From: a virus
Reading direction: 5' to 3' (one strand)
IMG/VR virus record: IMGVR_UViG_3300034013_000240
Location: 1-64,000 of that record
Length of the DNA: 64,000 nucleotides
A model generated the notes under the pieces. It searched no databases. It had not been told where the DNA came from and worked only from the letters and a program-made list of their open reading frames with translations. Positions 29,699-39,010 of the stretch are shown one piece after another. The position numbers were made by a program, and so were the translations under genes. Each line of letters starts with the position of its first letter. Position 1 is the stretch's first letter.

Positions 29699-29995
29699 AT
29701 GCAAGATAATAAACAATTAAAGCAAATGATTATAAGTGCTGCTTATAAATCAGTTACGGAACTTATAAAGGTTTTAGCCGATGAAATCATAACAGACGAC
29801 CCAAATGTTGATATATCGGCAGATAAAATGAGGAATGCTGTTTTAGCAAAAAAGACAGCGTTAGATGATGCTTTCTATATTTTAAATAAAATAGAGAGCG
29901 AACAAGAGATATTAGATGGAACAGAAAAAACAAAGGAAGATGAGCCAAAATTTAAAACATTTGCAGAAGGAAGAAGCAGAGGCAGTAAATCTTAG
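29699..29995 (+). CDS. Hypothetical protein before TerL; possible small terminase, 98 aa
   Basis: Helical protein (LKQMIISAAYKSVTELIKVL, then DKMRNAVLAKKTALDDAFYI) with an acidic then basic tail. Its 3' end overlaps the terminase start by 56-80 bases in another frame. Position and size are compatible with a small terminase subunit, but no HTH is evident and this remains weak. Confidence 0.6.
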   Translation: MQDNKQLKQMIISAAYKSVTELIKVLADEIITDDPNVDISADKMRNAVLAKKTALDDAFYILNKIESEQEILDGTEKTKEDEPKFKTFAEGRSRGSKS

Positions 29996-32210
29996 TATAT
30001 ACAAAGTAATTGATTGTATTCCTCAAAAAGATTTAGATCGTTTAAACCGAAAGAAAGAGTGGAAGTATGGGTATAATCCAGAGTTTGACGTAATAGTAAT
30101 ATCTAAAGATGGAACTGTTGGTGAGGTTTATGATATACAAAATTTAAAAGTAGCTCTTCCATTAGCCCCTAAAGTAATTAAAAAAAGAGATAAGAATACA
30201 TCTGAACAGTACTGGGAGGCTGACGAATATCCGAAAGAATTATCTAAAATAAAGACGATATTTCAATGGAATCAAATGCCATCAGACTTTATAAATAAAT
30301 GGACTCCTTACATTGATAAAGAATTTGACAAAAGAGAGGAGGGTACTTTTTTTATGAACAATGGAAAACCTTCTTATATAACTGGTTCTCATTATATGTA
30401 TTTGCAATGGACAAAAATAGATATTGGTCTTCCTGAGTTTCGTGAGAGTAATAGAATATTTTGGATATTTTGGGAGGCTTGTAAAGCTGACTCAAGATGT
30501 TTTGGTATGTGTTATTTAAAAAATAGACGTTCTGGTTTTTCTTTTATGGGGTCATCTGAATTAGTAAACACAGCTACAATATCAAAAGATAGTCGTCTTG
30601 GTATTTTATCCAAAACTGGTCCAGATGCCAAGAAAATGTTTACAGATAAAGTTGTTCCTATATCAAATAATTACCCTTTCTTTTTTAAACCAATTATGGA
30701 TGGTATGGATAAACCAAAGACTGAATTGTCTTATAGAGTTCCTGCATCTAAAATTACAAAGAACAACATGGGGAATGAAGTTGATGAGATGGAAGGACTT
30801 GATACATCTATTGACTGGAAAAACACTGGGGATAACTCTTATGATGGGGAAAAACTAAAGTTGCTTATTCATGATGAAAGCGGTAAATGGACAAGACCAG
30901 ATAGTATTATAAACAACTGGAGGGTTACGCAAACTTGTTTGAGGGTAGGTAGAAGATTGATAGGTAAATGTATGATGGGAAGTACATGTAACTCACAAGC
31001 AAATGGAGGAGCAAACTTTAAAAAATTATACAGTGATTCTGATGTGGTTAAAAGAGATAAAAACGGTAGGACGGTAAGTGGATTATATTCTTTATTTATA
31101 CCTATGGAATGGAATTTCGAGGGTTACATTGATTTGTATGGTTTCCCGGTATTTAGAACTCCTGAAAAACCAATTAGAGACATTCAAAGTGGTTATATTT
31201 ACGATGGGGTTTTGGATTTTTGGGAAAATACAGTTGAGTCATTAAAGAAAGATTCAGACGCTCTTAATGAGTTTTATAGACAAAATCCAAGAACAGAAGG
31301 GCATGCTTTTAGAGATGAAGCAAAAAACTCTTTATTCGATTTATCTAAAATATACGAGCAAATAGATTTTAATGATGGTTTAGACCACAATAGAATAATC
31401 AATACTGGTAAGTTTTCTTGGAAAAATGGAGTAAAAGATTCTGAAGTTGTGTGGATACCTAGTAGAGATGGTAATTTTAAAATTTCCTGGTTTCCAAATA
31501 AATCATTAACCAATGGAATAGAGATTCGTAATGGTAAAAAATACCCAACAAATTCACACATAGGTGCGTTTGGTTGTGATACGTATGATATATCTGGAGT
31601 TGTTGGTGGCGGAGGCTCAAAAGGTTCTCTACACGGACTAACTAAATTCAATCTTGATGACGCTCCTAGTAATCATTTCTTTTTAGAGTACATTGCTAGA
31701 CCTAGAACGGCAGAGGAGTTTTATGAAGATTGCTTGATGGCTTGTGTTTTTTATGGTATGCCTATACTTATAGAGAATAATAAAGTAGGTCAATTAAAGT
31801 ATTTTTTAAATAGAGGATACTCAGGATTTTCAATGAGGAGACCAGATAAGCACAAGAACGATTTAAACTCCTCAGAAAAAGAATTAGGAGGTATTCCGTC
31901 TTCAATACAGACAATAGAGTTACATTCAAACGGAATAGAAGCTTACATTAATCAGCACGTTGGTATTGACTACAGTGGAGAATATAGAGAGGAGGGTTCA
32001 ATGGGTAATATGTATTTCAATAGAACTCTTCTTGATTGGGCAAATTATGATGTAAATAACAGAACAAAGTTTGATGCAACTATCAGTAGTGGATTAGCTA
32101 TCATGGCTAACCAAACGATAGTTAAAAAGCCTATTAAGAATGATAGTAAAATAATGTTTAATTTTGCAAGATATTCAAATAAAGGAATGCACAGCGAATT
32201 AATAAAGTAA
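29916..32210 (+). CDS. Terminase large subunit (TerL), 764 aa
   Basis: ATPase and nuclease of the packaging motor. A Walker A-like deviant KNRRSGFS lies at ~202-209 (crAss-like and related phages often use Arg here), Walker B with catalytic Glu is LLIHDESGKW at ~316, and the RNase H-like nuclease starts at ~548 with AFGCDTYDISG (first metal Asp). Length is typical for this group (700-780). The start may be ATG 29916 or 29940; both overlap the previous gene. The portal gene follows one base after the stop. Confidence 0.9.
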   Translation: MEQKKQRKMSQNLKHLQKEEAEAVNLSIYKVIDCIPQKDLDRLNRKKEWKYGYNPEFDVIVISKDGTVGEVYDIQNLKVALPLAPKVIKKRDKNTSEQYWEADEYPKELSKIKTIFQWNQMPSDFINKWTPYIDKEFDKREEGTFFMNNGKPSYITGSHYMYLQWTKIDIGLPEFRESNRIFWIFWEACKADSRCFGMCYLKNRRSGFSFMGSSELVNTATISKDSRLGILSKTGPDAKKMFTDKVVPISNNYPFFFKPIMDGMDKPKTELSYRVPASKITKNNMGNEVDEMEGLDTSIDWKNTGDNSYDGEKLKLLIHDESGKWTRPDSIINNWRVTQTCLRVGRRLIGKCMMGSTCNSQANGGANFKKLYSDSDVVKRDKNGRTVSGLYSLFIPMEWNFEGYIDLYGFPVFRTPEKPIRDIQSGYIYDGVLDFWENTVESLKKDSDALNEFYRQNPRTEGHAFRDEAKNSLFDLSKIYEQIDFNDGLDHNRIINTGKFSWKNGVKDSEVVWIPSRDGNFKISWFPNKSLTNGIEIRNGKKYPTNSHIGAFGCDTYDISGVVGGGGSKGSLHGLTKFNLDDAPSNHFFLEYIARPRTAEEFYEDCLMACVFYGMPILIENNKVGQLKYFLNRGYSGFSMRRPDKHKNDLNSSEKELGGIPSSIQTIELHSNGIEAYINQHVGIDYSGEYREEGSMGNMYFNRTLLDWANYDVNNRTKFDATISSGLAIMANQTIVKKPIKNDSKIMFNFARYSNKGMHSELIK

Positions 32211-32211
32211 T

Positions 32212-34635
32212 ATGGATAAAGATTTTTCAATACCTAATGTATATTTTCCAGACCAATTAGCCTCTGACGAAGTAAAAAGGAGCGAGCAATATGGATTGAG
32301 TGTGGGTCATAGCATACAAGGAGAATGGTTTCGCAAGACATCATTGAATGGCTCTAGGTTTTACACCAATAGAGACCATTTTCATAAGTTAAGATTATAT
32401 GCTCGTGGAGAACAATCTGTTCAAAAGTACAAGAAAGAAATGTCAACTAATGGCGATATATCTTATTTGAACTTAGACTGGACACCATTACCTATTATAC
32501 CTAAATTTGTTGACGTAGTTGTTAATGGTATGTCTGGAAGACAGTACGAAGTAAAAGCTGATGCTATAGATAGTATTTCTTCAGATAAAAAAAACAGATA
32601 CAAAGTAGAGATAGAGAAGGCTATGGTTTCCGCCCCTTTATTGAAAGATGCGAAAGAACTTTTAGGAGTTGATATGTATCCAATACCAGAAGAAGAGATG
32701 CCTCAGAACAAGCCTGAGTTAGACCTTCACATGGAGTTTTATAAAGACGAGATTGAGGTAGCTGAAGAAAAAGCTATTGACAACGTGTTAAAAATGAATA
32801 ATTATGATTTAATCAAGAGAAGAATAGATGAGGATGCTACCGTATTAGGTGTGTCTGCCGCTAAACATGCTTTTGATACGCATAATGGAATTAAATTAGA
32901 GTATTGCGATCCAGCAAATATGATATGGAGTCCTACTGAAGACCCTACATTTCAAGATTGTTATTACTTTGGTGAGGTTAAAAATGTAAACATAACAGAA
33001 TTAAAAAAGATTAACCCTAATTTATCTCAAGAAGACATTAAGGAGATAGCTAAAATGGCTTCTAAGTGGGATGCTTATCAAAACATTCAAGGCGGAAATT
33101 CTTTAGGTGGGAATATAAATAATAATAGCGCAACGCTTCTTTATTTTGCTTATAAAACAGATATGAATATTGTTTATAAGAAAAAAAAGAATCAAAATGG
33201 CGGTGATAGAGTTATCAAAAGAGATGATTCATTTGAAGGTCCAAAAACAAATGATGCTCAATTTGATAAATTATCTAAAAGAATAGATGTATGGTATGAA
33301 GGTGTATTGGTTTTAGGAACTAATCACTTACTTAAATGGGATTTAATGAAGAATATGGTTAGACCAAAATCTTCTATCTCTAAGGTTTACCCTCCATACG
33401 TTATGTCAGCACCTAGAATGTATAGAGGAGCTATTGATTCATTAGTTAAAAGAATGATTCCTTTTGCTGACCAAATCCAATTAACTCATTTAAAACTGCA
33501 ACAAGTTATATCCGGGATGAAACCTGATGGTGTTTATTTGGATATAGATGGATTAAACTCTATTAATCTTGGTAATGGAATGGAATACACTCCAGAGCAA
33601 GCTCTTAATTTGTATTTTCAAACTGGTAGTGTTATCGGTAGAAGTTATACTGAAGATGGAGAATATAATCAAGGTAAAATTCCTGTTCAAGAATTAACGT
33701 CTTCAGGAGCTAATGCTAAGATACAATCTATGGTCAGCATGTATAATCATTATTTAGATATGATTAGGTCTGTAACTGGCTTAAATGAAGCGAGAGATGG
33801 TAGTATGCCGGATGAGAATAGTTTGGTTGGTCTTCAAAAATTAGCTGCATTAAACTCAAATACAGCAACAAAGCATATCCTTCAAAGTGGTTTATTCATG
33901 ACGAGAAGATTAGCTGAGTGCATTTGCTATAGAATGTCTGATGTATTGGAGTATTCTGATATGAAAGATGATTTCGCTACAATGATTGGTAGTGGTTCTG
34001 TAGATATGATTGAAAAGATAAAAGAACTTCACTTGTATAACTTTGGTATTTATATTGATTTAATGCCGGATGAAGAAGAAACTCAATTACTTAATCAAAA
34101 CATACAAGCTGCTTTGGCATCTGGTAAAATAGATATTGATGATGCTATTGATATTAGAAACGTTAAGAACGTAAAGATTGCATCTCAATTATTAAAGGTT
34201 AAAAAGAAAAGAAAAGAGGAGAGAGACCAGGAAATGCAAAGTAAGACAATGCAAAGTCAAGCTCAAAGCCAGGCTCAATTAGCTCAAGCTACTTCTCAAT
34301 CTAAAATGCAATTAATCGAGGCAGAGAGTAATGGAGATATTCAATTAGAGCAAATTAAACATCAAAACGAGATGGAGAAAATGCAGATTGAATTTCAAAT
34401 GAAGTCTGAATTAATTAAGTTGCAACAAGGTTTTCAAGGTCAAATGAAACAAAGTGAGATTGAATTAAAAAACCAAAAGGAAGAGGAGAAAGAAGATAGG
34501 AAAGATAAAAGAACAAAAATACAAGCTACTCAACAATCTAAGATGATTAATCAAAGACAACAAGACTTAGATCCTATTGATTTTGACGAAGATGATAATC
34601 TTGGAGAGTTTGATAATTTATTCAAAATTGAATAA
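32212..34635 (+). CDS. Portal protein, 807 aa
   Basis: Follows TerL directly. The early part (FYTNRDHFHKLRLYARGEQS, IIPKFVDVVVNGMSGRQYEV) and the middle (MVSMYNHYLDMIRSVTGLNE, SLVGLQKLAALNSNTATKHI, CYRMSDVLEY) have the layout of P22/crAss-type portals: clip-stem region and the long crown. The last ~130 residues are a Gln/Lys/Glu-rich coiled coil (QSQAQLAQATSQSKMQLIEA) probably forming the barrel. It makes the dodecameric DNA channel at one capsid vertex. Confidence 0.85.
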   Translation: MDKDFSIPNVYFPDQLASDEVKRSEQYGLSVGHSIQGEWFRKTSLNGSRFYTNRDHFHKLRLYARGEQSVQKYKKEMSTNGDISYLNLDWTPLPIIPKFVDVVVNGMSGRQYEVKADAIDSISSDKKNRYKVEIEKAMVSAPLLKDAKELLGVDMYPIPEEEMPQNKPELDLHMEFYKDEIEVAEEKAIDNVLKMNNYDLIKRRIDEDATVLGVSAAKHAFDTHNGIKLEYCDPANMIWSPTEDPTFQDCYYFGEVKNVNITELKKINPNLSQEDIKEIAKMASKWDAYQNIQGGNSLGGNINNNSATLLYFAYKTDMNIVYKKKKNQNGGDRVIKRDDSFEGPKTNDAQFDKLSKRIDVWYEGVLVLGTNHLLKWDLMKNMVRPKSSISKVYPPYVMSAPRMYRGAIDSLVKRMIPFADQIQLTHLKLQQVISGMKPDGVYLDIDGLNSINLGNGMEYTPEQALNLYFQTGSVIGRSYTEDGEYNQGKIPVQELTSSGANAKIQSMVSMYNHYLDMIRSVTGLNEARDGSMPDENSLVGLQKLAALNSNTATKHILQSGLFMTRRLAECICYRMSDVLEYSDMKDDFATMIGSGSVDMIEKIKELHLYNFGIYIDLMPDEEETQLLNQNIQAALASGKIDIDDAIDIRNVKNVKIASQLLKVKKKRKEERDQEMQSKTMQSQAQSQAQLAQATSQSKMQLIEAESNGDIQLEQIKHQNEMEKMQIEFQMKSELIKLQQGFQGQMKQSEIELKNQKEEEKEDRKDKRTKIQATQQSKMINQRQQDLDPIDFDEDDNLGEFDNLFKIE

Positions 34636-34645
34636 ATTTTATTCA

Positions 34646-34653
34646 TAACTTTG
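34646..34653 (+). promoter_or_regulatory. Candidate promoter -7 box (TAACTTTG) before the scaffold-capsid pair
   Basis: TAACTTTGC 30 bases before ATG 34684. It overlaps the end of a small inverted repeat TGAATA/TATTCA. It would allow extra expression of scaffold and capsid. Confidence 0.5.
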
Positions 34654-34683
34654 CAAAAATTTAATTCAATAAACAAATAGATT

Positions 34684-35742
34684 ATGAGTGTTACGTTTAA
34701 AGCGGTTGGTTCTGACGAACAACCATCTATTCAAGAACAAGAAATTCAAATTCAACAAGAGTTTGATGAGCAAAGTTCAGGTGATAGTTTAGAGATTGAG
34801 TCTCAAGATTTAGAGGTTCAAGATAATAGTTCTGATATTGATGATGCAAGAGTTTTAAATTATTTAAAAGATAGGTATCAAAAAGAATATAGCTCGTTAG
34901 ACGAGGTTTTAACAAGTAAAGAAAAAGCCGAGCTACCGGAAGATGTAAAAAAACTAATGGAGTTTGGTGTTGATAATTATATTAAAATCAACAAGGATTG
35001 GGATGCTGCTAAAGATGCTGATGTATTAAAAGAGTATTACAAACAAACAAAGCCGCATCTTGATGACGAAGACGTTAATTATTTATTAGAGGAAGAGTAT
35101 TCTTTTGATGAGGATATTGATGACGAAAGGGATATTAAGAAAAAAAGAGTGGCTTTAAAAGAAGAATTGTTTAGAGCAAAAACTTATCTAAATAATTTAA
35201 AGGAACAATACAAGGTAGATTTAGGGGCTAACTCTGCTGGTGTTACTGAGGATTATAAGAAGGCTTTTGATTTCTATCAAGAATACGAACAACGTTCAAA
35301 TAAAGAGTCTGAAACTGCTCAACAAAAAGCGAGTGTGTTCAACGAAAAAACTGAGAAATTATTTTCTAACGACTTTAAAGGTTTTGAGTTTAATTTAGGA
35401 GATAAAAAACAAGTTTACAAACCAAAAGATGTAAATGAAACCAAAAGGGTTCAATCAGATATATCTAGCGTTATCGGAAAACACATTAGCGAGGATGGAA
35501 CATTGAAAGATGCTCACCAGTATCACAAAGCATTAGCCATGTTTAGAGACCCTGATGGGGTTGCAAAGTTCTTTTACGAACAAGGCAAAGCCGATGCTAC
35601 TGATGGAGTTATTAAAAATGTAAAGAATATCGACATGTCTGTTAGAGATAGAAAAGATGTTTCTGATACAGGTTCTGGTCCTAGAATAAGAGTTGTCAAT
35701 GATGACGATTTTAGCGGAGGTTTAAAGATTAAAAAACGATAA
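34684..35742 (+). CDS. Acidic scaffold-like protein, 352 aa
   Basis: Between portal and major capsid genes, the usual scaffold position. Very acidic and helical, with Gln/Glu-rich start (EQEIQIQQEFDEQSSGDSLE), coiled-coil middle (KKKRVALKEELFRAKTYLNN) and a C-terminal segment RDPDGVAKFFYEQGKADATD that in related phages ends scaffold proteins. No protease motif. Role as internal scaffold for capsid assembly is inferred from composition and order. Confidence 0.7.
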   Translation: MSVTFKAVGSDEQPSIQEQEIQIQQEFDEQSSGDSLEIESQDLEVQDNSSDIDDARVLNYLKDRYQKEYSSLDEVLTSKEKAELPEDVKKLMEFGVDNYIKINKDWDAAKDADVLKEYYKQTKPHLDDEDVNYLLEEEYSFDEDIDDERDIKKKRVALKEELFRAKTYLNNLKEQYKVDLGANSAGVTEDYKKAFDFYQEYEQRSNKESETAQQKASVFNEKTEKLFSNDFKGFEFNLGDKKQVYKPKDVNETKRVQSDISSVIGKHISEDGTLKDAHQYHKALAMFRDPDGVAKFFYEQGKADATDGVIKNVKNIDMSVRDRKDVSDTGSGPRIRVVNDDDFSGGLKIKKR

Positions 35743-35774
35743 ACACAAAAATTAACAATTAAAACAATTAAAAA

Positions 35775-37145
35775 ATGGCATTAGAAACCGTTTCATTTGC
35801 AGGTAATTCAATCTCTGGAGCACCTCAATTAACACCAACGCCTGTTAAGGCTACATTATCTACTAACTATGTAGGTACATTTGACTTTTTGTCACACGAA
35901 CTTCCTGATTTGTACGAAAAAGAATTTGAAAGATTCGGTAATCGTTCTATCGCTTCATTCTTGCGTATGGTAGGAGCAGAAATGCCATCTACATCTGACT
36001 TGATTAAATGGAGTGAGCAAGGTCGTTTACATATTTTTGGTACAGCTACAAAAGCTTCATCTACAACTATCGAGTTCGATGCTGCTCACGGAGTTAGATT
36101 AAACCAAACTATCATCATCCAAGATTCATCAAATTCTGCCGTTGTTAAAGCGTTAGTAACTGGAATCAATGTTGACGGTGTAACTATTACTGTAGCTCCT
36201 TACTCTGCTGCTGACCTAACTGCGTTAACCACAACTGCATCTGCATTGAAAGTTTTCGTTTATGGTTCTGAGTTCAAAAAAGGAACTGCCGGAATGCAAG
36301 GTTCATTAGAGGCTAAATCTGAAATTTTTGACACTAACCCAATTATCATTAAAGATAAATATGAGGTTAATGGTTCAGATATGGCTCAAGTAGGCTGGAT
36401 TGAAGTAACGACTGAAAATGGTGCAACTGGATACCTTTGGTATTTAAAATCAGAGCACGAAACTCGTTTACGTTTTGAGGATTACTTAGAAATGTCTATG
36501 GTTGAAGGAGAGCCTGCTGTTGCTGGATCTGCTGCTACAACTGCTGGATACAAAGGTACTAAAGGTTTGTTCTACGAAGTAGCAAACAGAGGTAATGTAG
36601 GTACTGGTAATATTACTGAGAGAGAAGATTTAGAAAACATTATCAAAGTGTTGGATAAAGAAGGTAGTATTCAAGAAAACGTATTATTCGTTAATAGAAA
36701 AACATCTTTTGAAATTGACAAAGTATTGGCTTCTATTTCTAATGCAAACACGTCTTTAGCATCTTATGGTTTATTCGATAATGATACTGACATGGCATTG
36801 AATTTAGGTTTTAAAGGTTTTAACTTAGGTTATGATTTCTATAAAACTGACTGGAAATACTTAAACGATGCTACAACTCGTGGTCTTGTTTCTGATATTG
36901 ATGGTGTATTAGTTCCTGCTGGTACAATGACTGTTTACGACCAAGTAATGGGTAAAAACGCAAAACGACCTTTCTTACACGTAAGATATAGAAAATCTGA
37001 GACAGAAGATAGAAAATACAAATCATGGATTGTAGGTTCTGCTGGTGGAGCTTCTAACACTGACGTAGATAGTATGTCTGTAAACTTTTTATCGGAAAGA
37101 TGTTTAGTTGTTTTAGGTGCGAACAACTTTATGTTGCTAAAATAA
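35775..37145 (+). CDS. Major capsid protein, 456 aa
   Basis: Size, codon use and a strong terminator after the gene fit the major capsid protein. The N-terminal part (SHELPDLYEKEFERFGNRSI, then ASFLRMVGAEMPSTSDLIKW) and the later part (ERCLVVLGANNFMLLK end) are like those of crAss-like and Cellulophaga podovirus capsids of the HK97 fold. A Thr/Ala-rich insertion at ~90-150 may be a surface domain. It lies behind the scaffold-like gene. Confidence 0.85.
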   Translation: MALETVSFAGNSISGAPQLTPTPVKATLSTNYVGTFDFLSHELPDLYEKEFERFGNRSIASFLRMVGAEMPSTSDLIKWSEQGRLHIFGTATKASSTTIEFDAAHGVRLNQTIIIQDSSNSAVVKALVTGINVDGVTITVAPYSAADLTALTTTASALKVFVYGSEFKKGTAGMQGSLEAKSEIFDTNPIIIKDKYEVNGSDMAQVGWIEVTTENGATGYLWYLKSEHETRLRFEDYLEMSMVEGEPAVAGSAATTAGYKGTKGLFYEVANRGNVGTGNITEREDLENIIKVLDKEGSIQENVLFVNRKTSFEIDKVLASISNANTSLASYGLFDNDTDMALNLGFKGFNLGYDFYKTDWKYLNDATTRGLVSDIDGVLVPAGTMTVYDQVMGKNAKRPFLHVRYRKSETEDRKYKSWIVGSAGGASNTDVDSMSVNFLSERCLVVLGANNFMLLK

Positions 37146-37165
37146 AAAATAACACACGCATTTAT

Positions 37166-37199
37166 AAAAGGAGTAGATTAATTTCTACTCCTTTTTTTT
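37166..37199 (+). terminator. Strong intrinsic terminator after the capsid gene
   Basis: AAAAGGAGTAGA (37166-37177), loop TTAATT, TCTACTCCTTTT (37184-37195) with T tail. Twelve-pair stem. Confidence 0.92.
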
Positions 37200-37227
37200 G
37201 TTTATATAAAAATATTAATTATCTTTG
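37197..37227 (+). promoter_or_regulatory. Full Bacteroidota promoter for the capsid-side HNH gene
   Basis: TTTG (37197-37200), exactly 19 bases, TATCTTTG (37220-37227); ATG is at 37257. The -33 element uses the last base of the capsid terminator tract. Confidence 0.7.
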
Positions 37228-37256
37228 CGGAAGAACTTTTATTAAATAAAAATTAT

Positions 37257-38072
37257 ATGAAAAAATGCAATGCATGCAGAGAAGAAAAAGAAGTCTCTGA
37301 ATTTAATTCAAACAAGAGCAATAAGGATGGTTTGTCTAGGCAATGTAAAGACTGTAAAAAAAAGATAGATAGAGAATATCGATCTAAAAAGAGAGAATAT
37401 AATAGCCTTAATGACGTGAGCTATGAGGGCGTTATTACTTGTCACGTTTGTAAAAATGAAAAGAAAAAAACAGAATTCAATAAAAACAAAAATACATCTA
37501 CTGGATTATCTTACGAATGTAAAAAATGTCAGTCAGAAAGAAGTAATAATTACTACAAAAAAAATAAAGACGAGCAGTTGTTTAAGCAAAAAGAGAGGTA
37601 TTTAAACGTTAGAGAAGAAAAGTTGTTATACCAAAAAATATATCAAAGAAATAATAAAGAAAAAATAAAAAAATATCTCACTGAGTATAATTTAAAAAAC
37701 AAAGATAGAAAAAATGAGAGATCAAGAGTTTATAATGCAAAGAGAAAATCAGAGGATCCAGTGTATAAGTTTAAAGTAAATACTAGAAGTATGATATATT
37801 GTTCTTTTAAAAGATATAATAGTAAAAACTATGTAAAGTCTCAAAAAACAGAAGAGATATTAGGTTGCAGTATGGACTTTTTTGCTGAATACATCTCCTC
37901 TTTATTTCAAGAAGGCATGTCTTTAAGCAATCACGGAGAGTGGCATTTAGACCATATCACTCCTTTAGCGTCTGCAAATACAGAAGAAGAAATAATAAAA
38001 CTAAATCATTATACAAATATACAACCGTTATGGGCAGTTGATAACATGTCTAAAGGTAAAAAAATACTATAA
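37257..38072 (+). CDS. HNH homing endonuclease beside the capsid gene, 271 aa
   Basis: Two zinc-knuckle-like motifs occupy the N-terminus (CNACREEK...CKDCKKKI and CHVCKNEK...CKKCQSER), then a long Lys/Arg-rich helix and a C-terminal HNH core HLDHITPLASANTEEEIIKL followed by NHYTNIQPLWAVDN. It is the paralogue of the 195-aa gene at 3973 and has one more zinc motif. It sits between a terminator-promoter pair and the next structural gene, a typical insertion point for a homing gene. Confidence 0.9.
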   Translation: MKKCNACREEKEVSEFNSNKSNKDGLSRQCKDCKKKIDREYRSKKREYNSLNDVSYEGVITCHVCKNEKKKTEFNKNKNTSTGLSYECKKCQSERSNNYYKKNKDEQLFKQKERYLNVREEKLLYQKIYQRNNKEKIKKYLTEYNLKNKDRKNERSRVYNAKRKSEDPVYKFKVNTRSMIYCSFKRYNSKNYVKSQKTEEILGCSMDFFAEYISSLFQEGMSLSNHGEWHLDHITPLASANTEEEIIKLNHYTNIQPLWAVDNMSKGKKIL

Positions 38073-38082
38073 AATTAATTTG

Positions 38083-38090
38083 TACTTTTG
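38083..38090 (+). promoter_or_regulatory. Candidate promoter -7 box (TACTTTTG) after the HNH gene
   Basis: TACTTTTGC 26 bases before ATG 38117; no -33 element. It may have restored expression downstream of the inserted HNH gene. Confidence 0.45.
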
Positions 38091-38116
38091 CAAAACAATT
38101 TTAATAAAATTTAATC

Positions 38117-38884
38117 ATGGCAAGACCAACTACAAAAGTTGTACAGACAACTAAAGAATTTGAATCAAAAAATAGAGTTTATCTATTAAAAGGAAACACA
38201 ACACCTATTACGTTAATGCTGCGTTCAAAGCATTCTTCTGGAAAACCACTTTTATATTATGATGGAAAAAGCAATAGAGCTTTAAGATGGAGCGACAATC
38301 AATCATCTCCTTTTGTTGATGAGCAAGATGGATTCGCTGTTTGCCCACCAATTGTTTTTGAGAACGGACAACTATCTGTTCCAAAAGAAAGTATTGAGTT
38401 GCAAAGATTCTTATCTATTTATCACCCAGATAGAGATGTGGTTTATTATGAATTTGATGCTGAAGAAAGAGCTGCTGAAGAATATGACAAACTTAATGAA
38501 GAGCTAGAGGCTCAAATTTTAGTAAAAGAAATGTCTATCGAAGATTTAGAAGCTATTGCGAGAGTGGTTTTAAAATCAAAAGTCGATAGAATGGCTTCGT
38601 CTGAAATCAGAAGAGATATGTTATTATTCGCTAAGAACAATCCAAGAGAGTTGAAAGATTTAATTGATGATGATTCTTTGAAATTCAGAAATATTGCGAT
38701 TAGAGCTGTTGATATGGGAATTATTAAAATCAGTAACGATGGTAGAAATATTTCTTGGGGAGGAGCAAAAGGAGAGAAAATTGTAACTATTCCTTTTGGT
38801 GAAAATGCTTATTCTGCATTAGCCTCTTACTTCTTGACCGATGAAGGAATGGATGTGCTTACGGCAATCTCTAATAAACTATAG
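38117..38884 (+). CDS. Structural protein between capsid and connector genes, 255 aa
   Basis: Not recognised in detail. The first ~110 residues look beta-rich (VYLLKGNTTPITLMLRSKHS, GKPLLYYDGKSNRALRWSDN), the rest helical (EQDGFAVCPPIVFENGQLSV then SIEDLEAIARVVLKSKVDRM). Proteins in this position in crAss-like phages include capsid auxiliary or head-vertex proteins, so a virion role is likely, but precise function is unknown. Confidence 0.7.
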   Translation: MARPTTKVVQTTKEFESKNRVYLLKGNTTPITLMLRSKHSSGKPLLYYDGKSNRALRWSDNQSSPFVDEQDGFAVCPPIVFENGQLSVPKESIELQRFLSIYHPDRDVVYYEFDAEERAAEEYDKLNEELEAQILVKEMSIEDLEAIARVVLKSKVDRMASSEIRRDMLLFAKNNPRELKDLIDDDSLKFRNIAIRAVDMGIIKISNDGRNISWGGAKGEKIVTIPFGENAYSALASYFLTDEGMDVLTAISNKL

Positions 38885-38954
38885 GTCTTAGGACAGAACG
38901 AAATCTGGACAGCCTGAAGAGGGCAGGGTTTAGTTTAGACAGTCTTACATTAAA
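38885..38954 (+). other. GC-richer non-coding stretch with repeated GACAG before a terminator
   Basis: Seventy bases between the 255-aa gene and its terminator are clearly richer in G than nearby DNA and hold GACAG three times (38892, 38908, 38938), twice as GGACAG, plus CCTG...CAGG. No start codon-based gene fits. Possibly a 3'-UTR-derived small RNA released next to the terminator. Confidence 0.35.
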
Positions 38955-38984
38955 AGCACTCTCGAAAGGGGGTGCTATTTTTTT
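38955..38984 (+). terminator. Intrinsic terminator with GAAA tetraloop
   Basis: AGCACTCTC, loop GAAA, GGGGGTGCT (two G-U pairs), then ATTTTTTT. Confidence 0.9.
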
Positions 38985-38986
38985 AT

Positions 38987-38994
38987 TAACTTTG
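38987..38994 (+). promoter_or_regulatory. Promoter -7 box (TAACTTTG) for the neck genes
   Basis: TAACTTTGC directly after the terminator, 16 bases before ATG 39011. Confidence 0.5.
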
Positions 38995-39010
38995 CACAAA
39001 ACAATAATTC

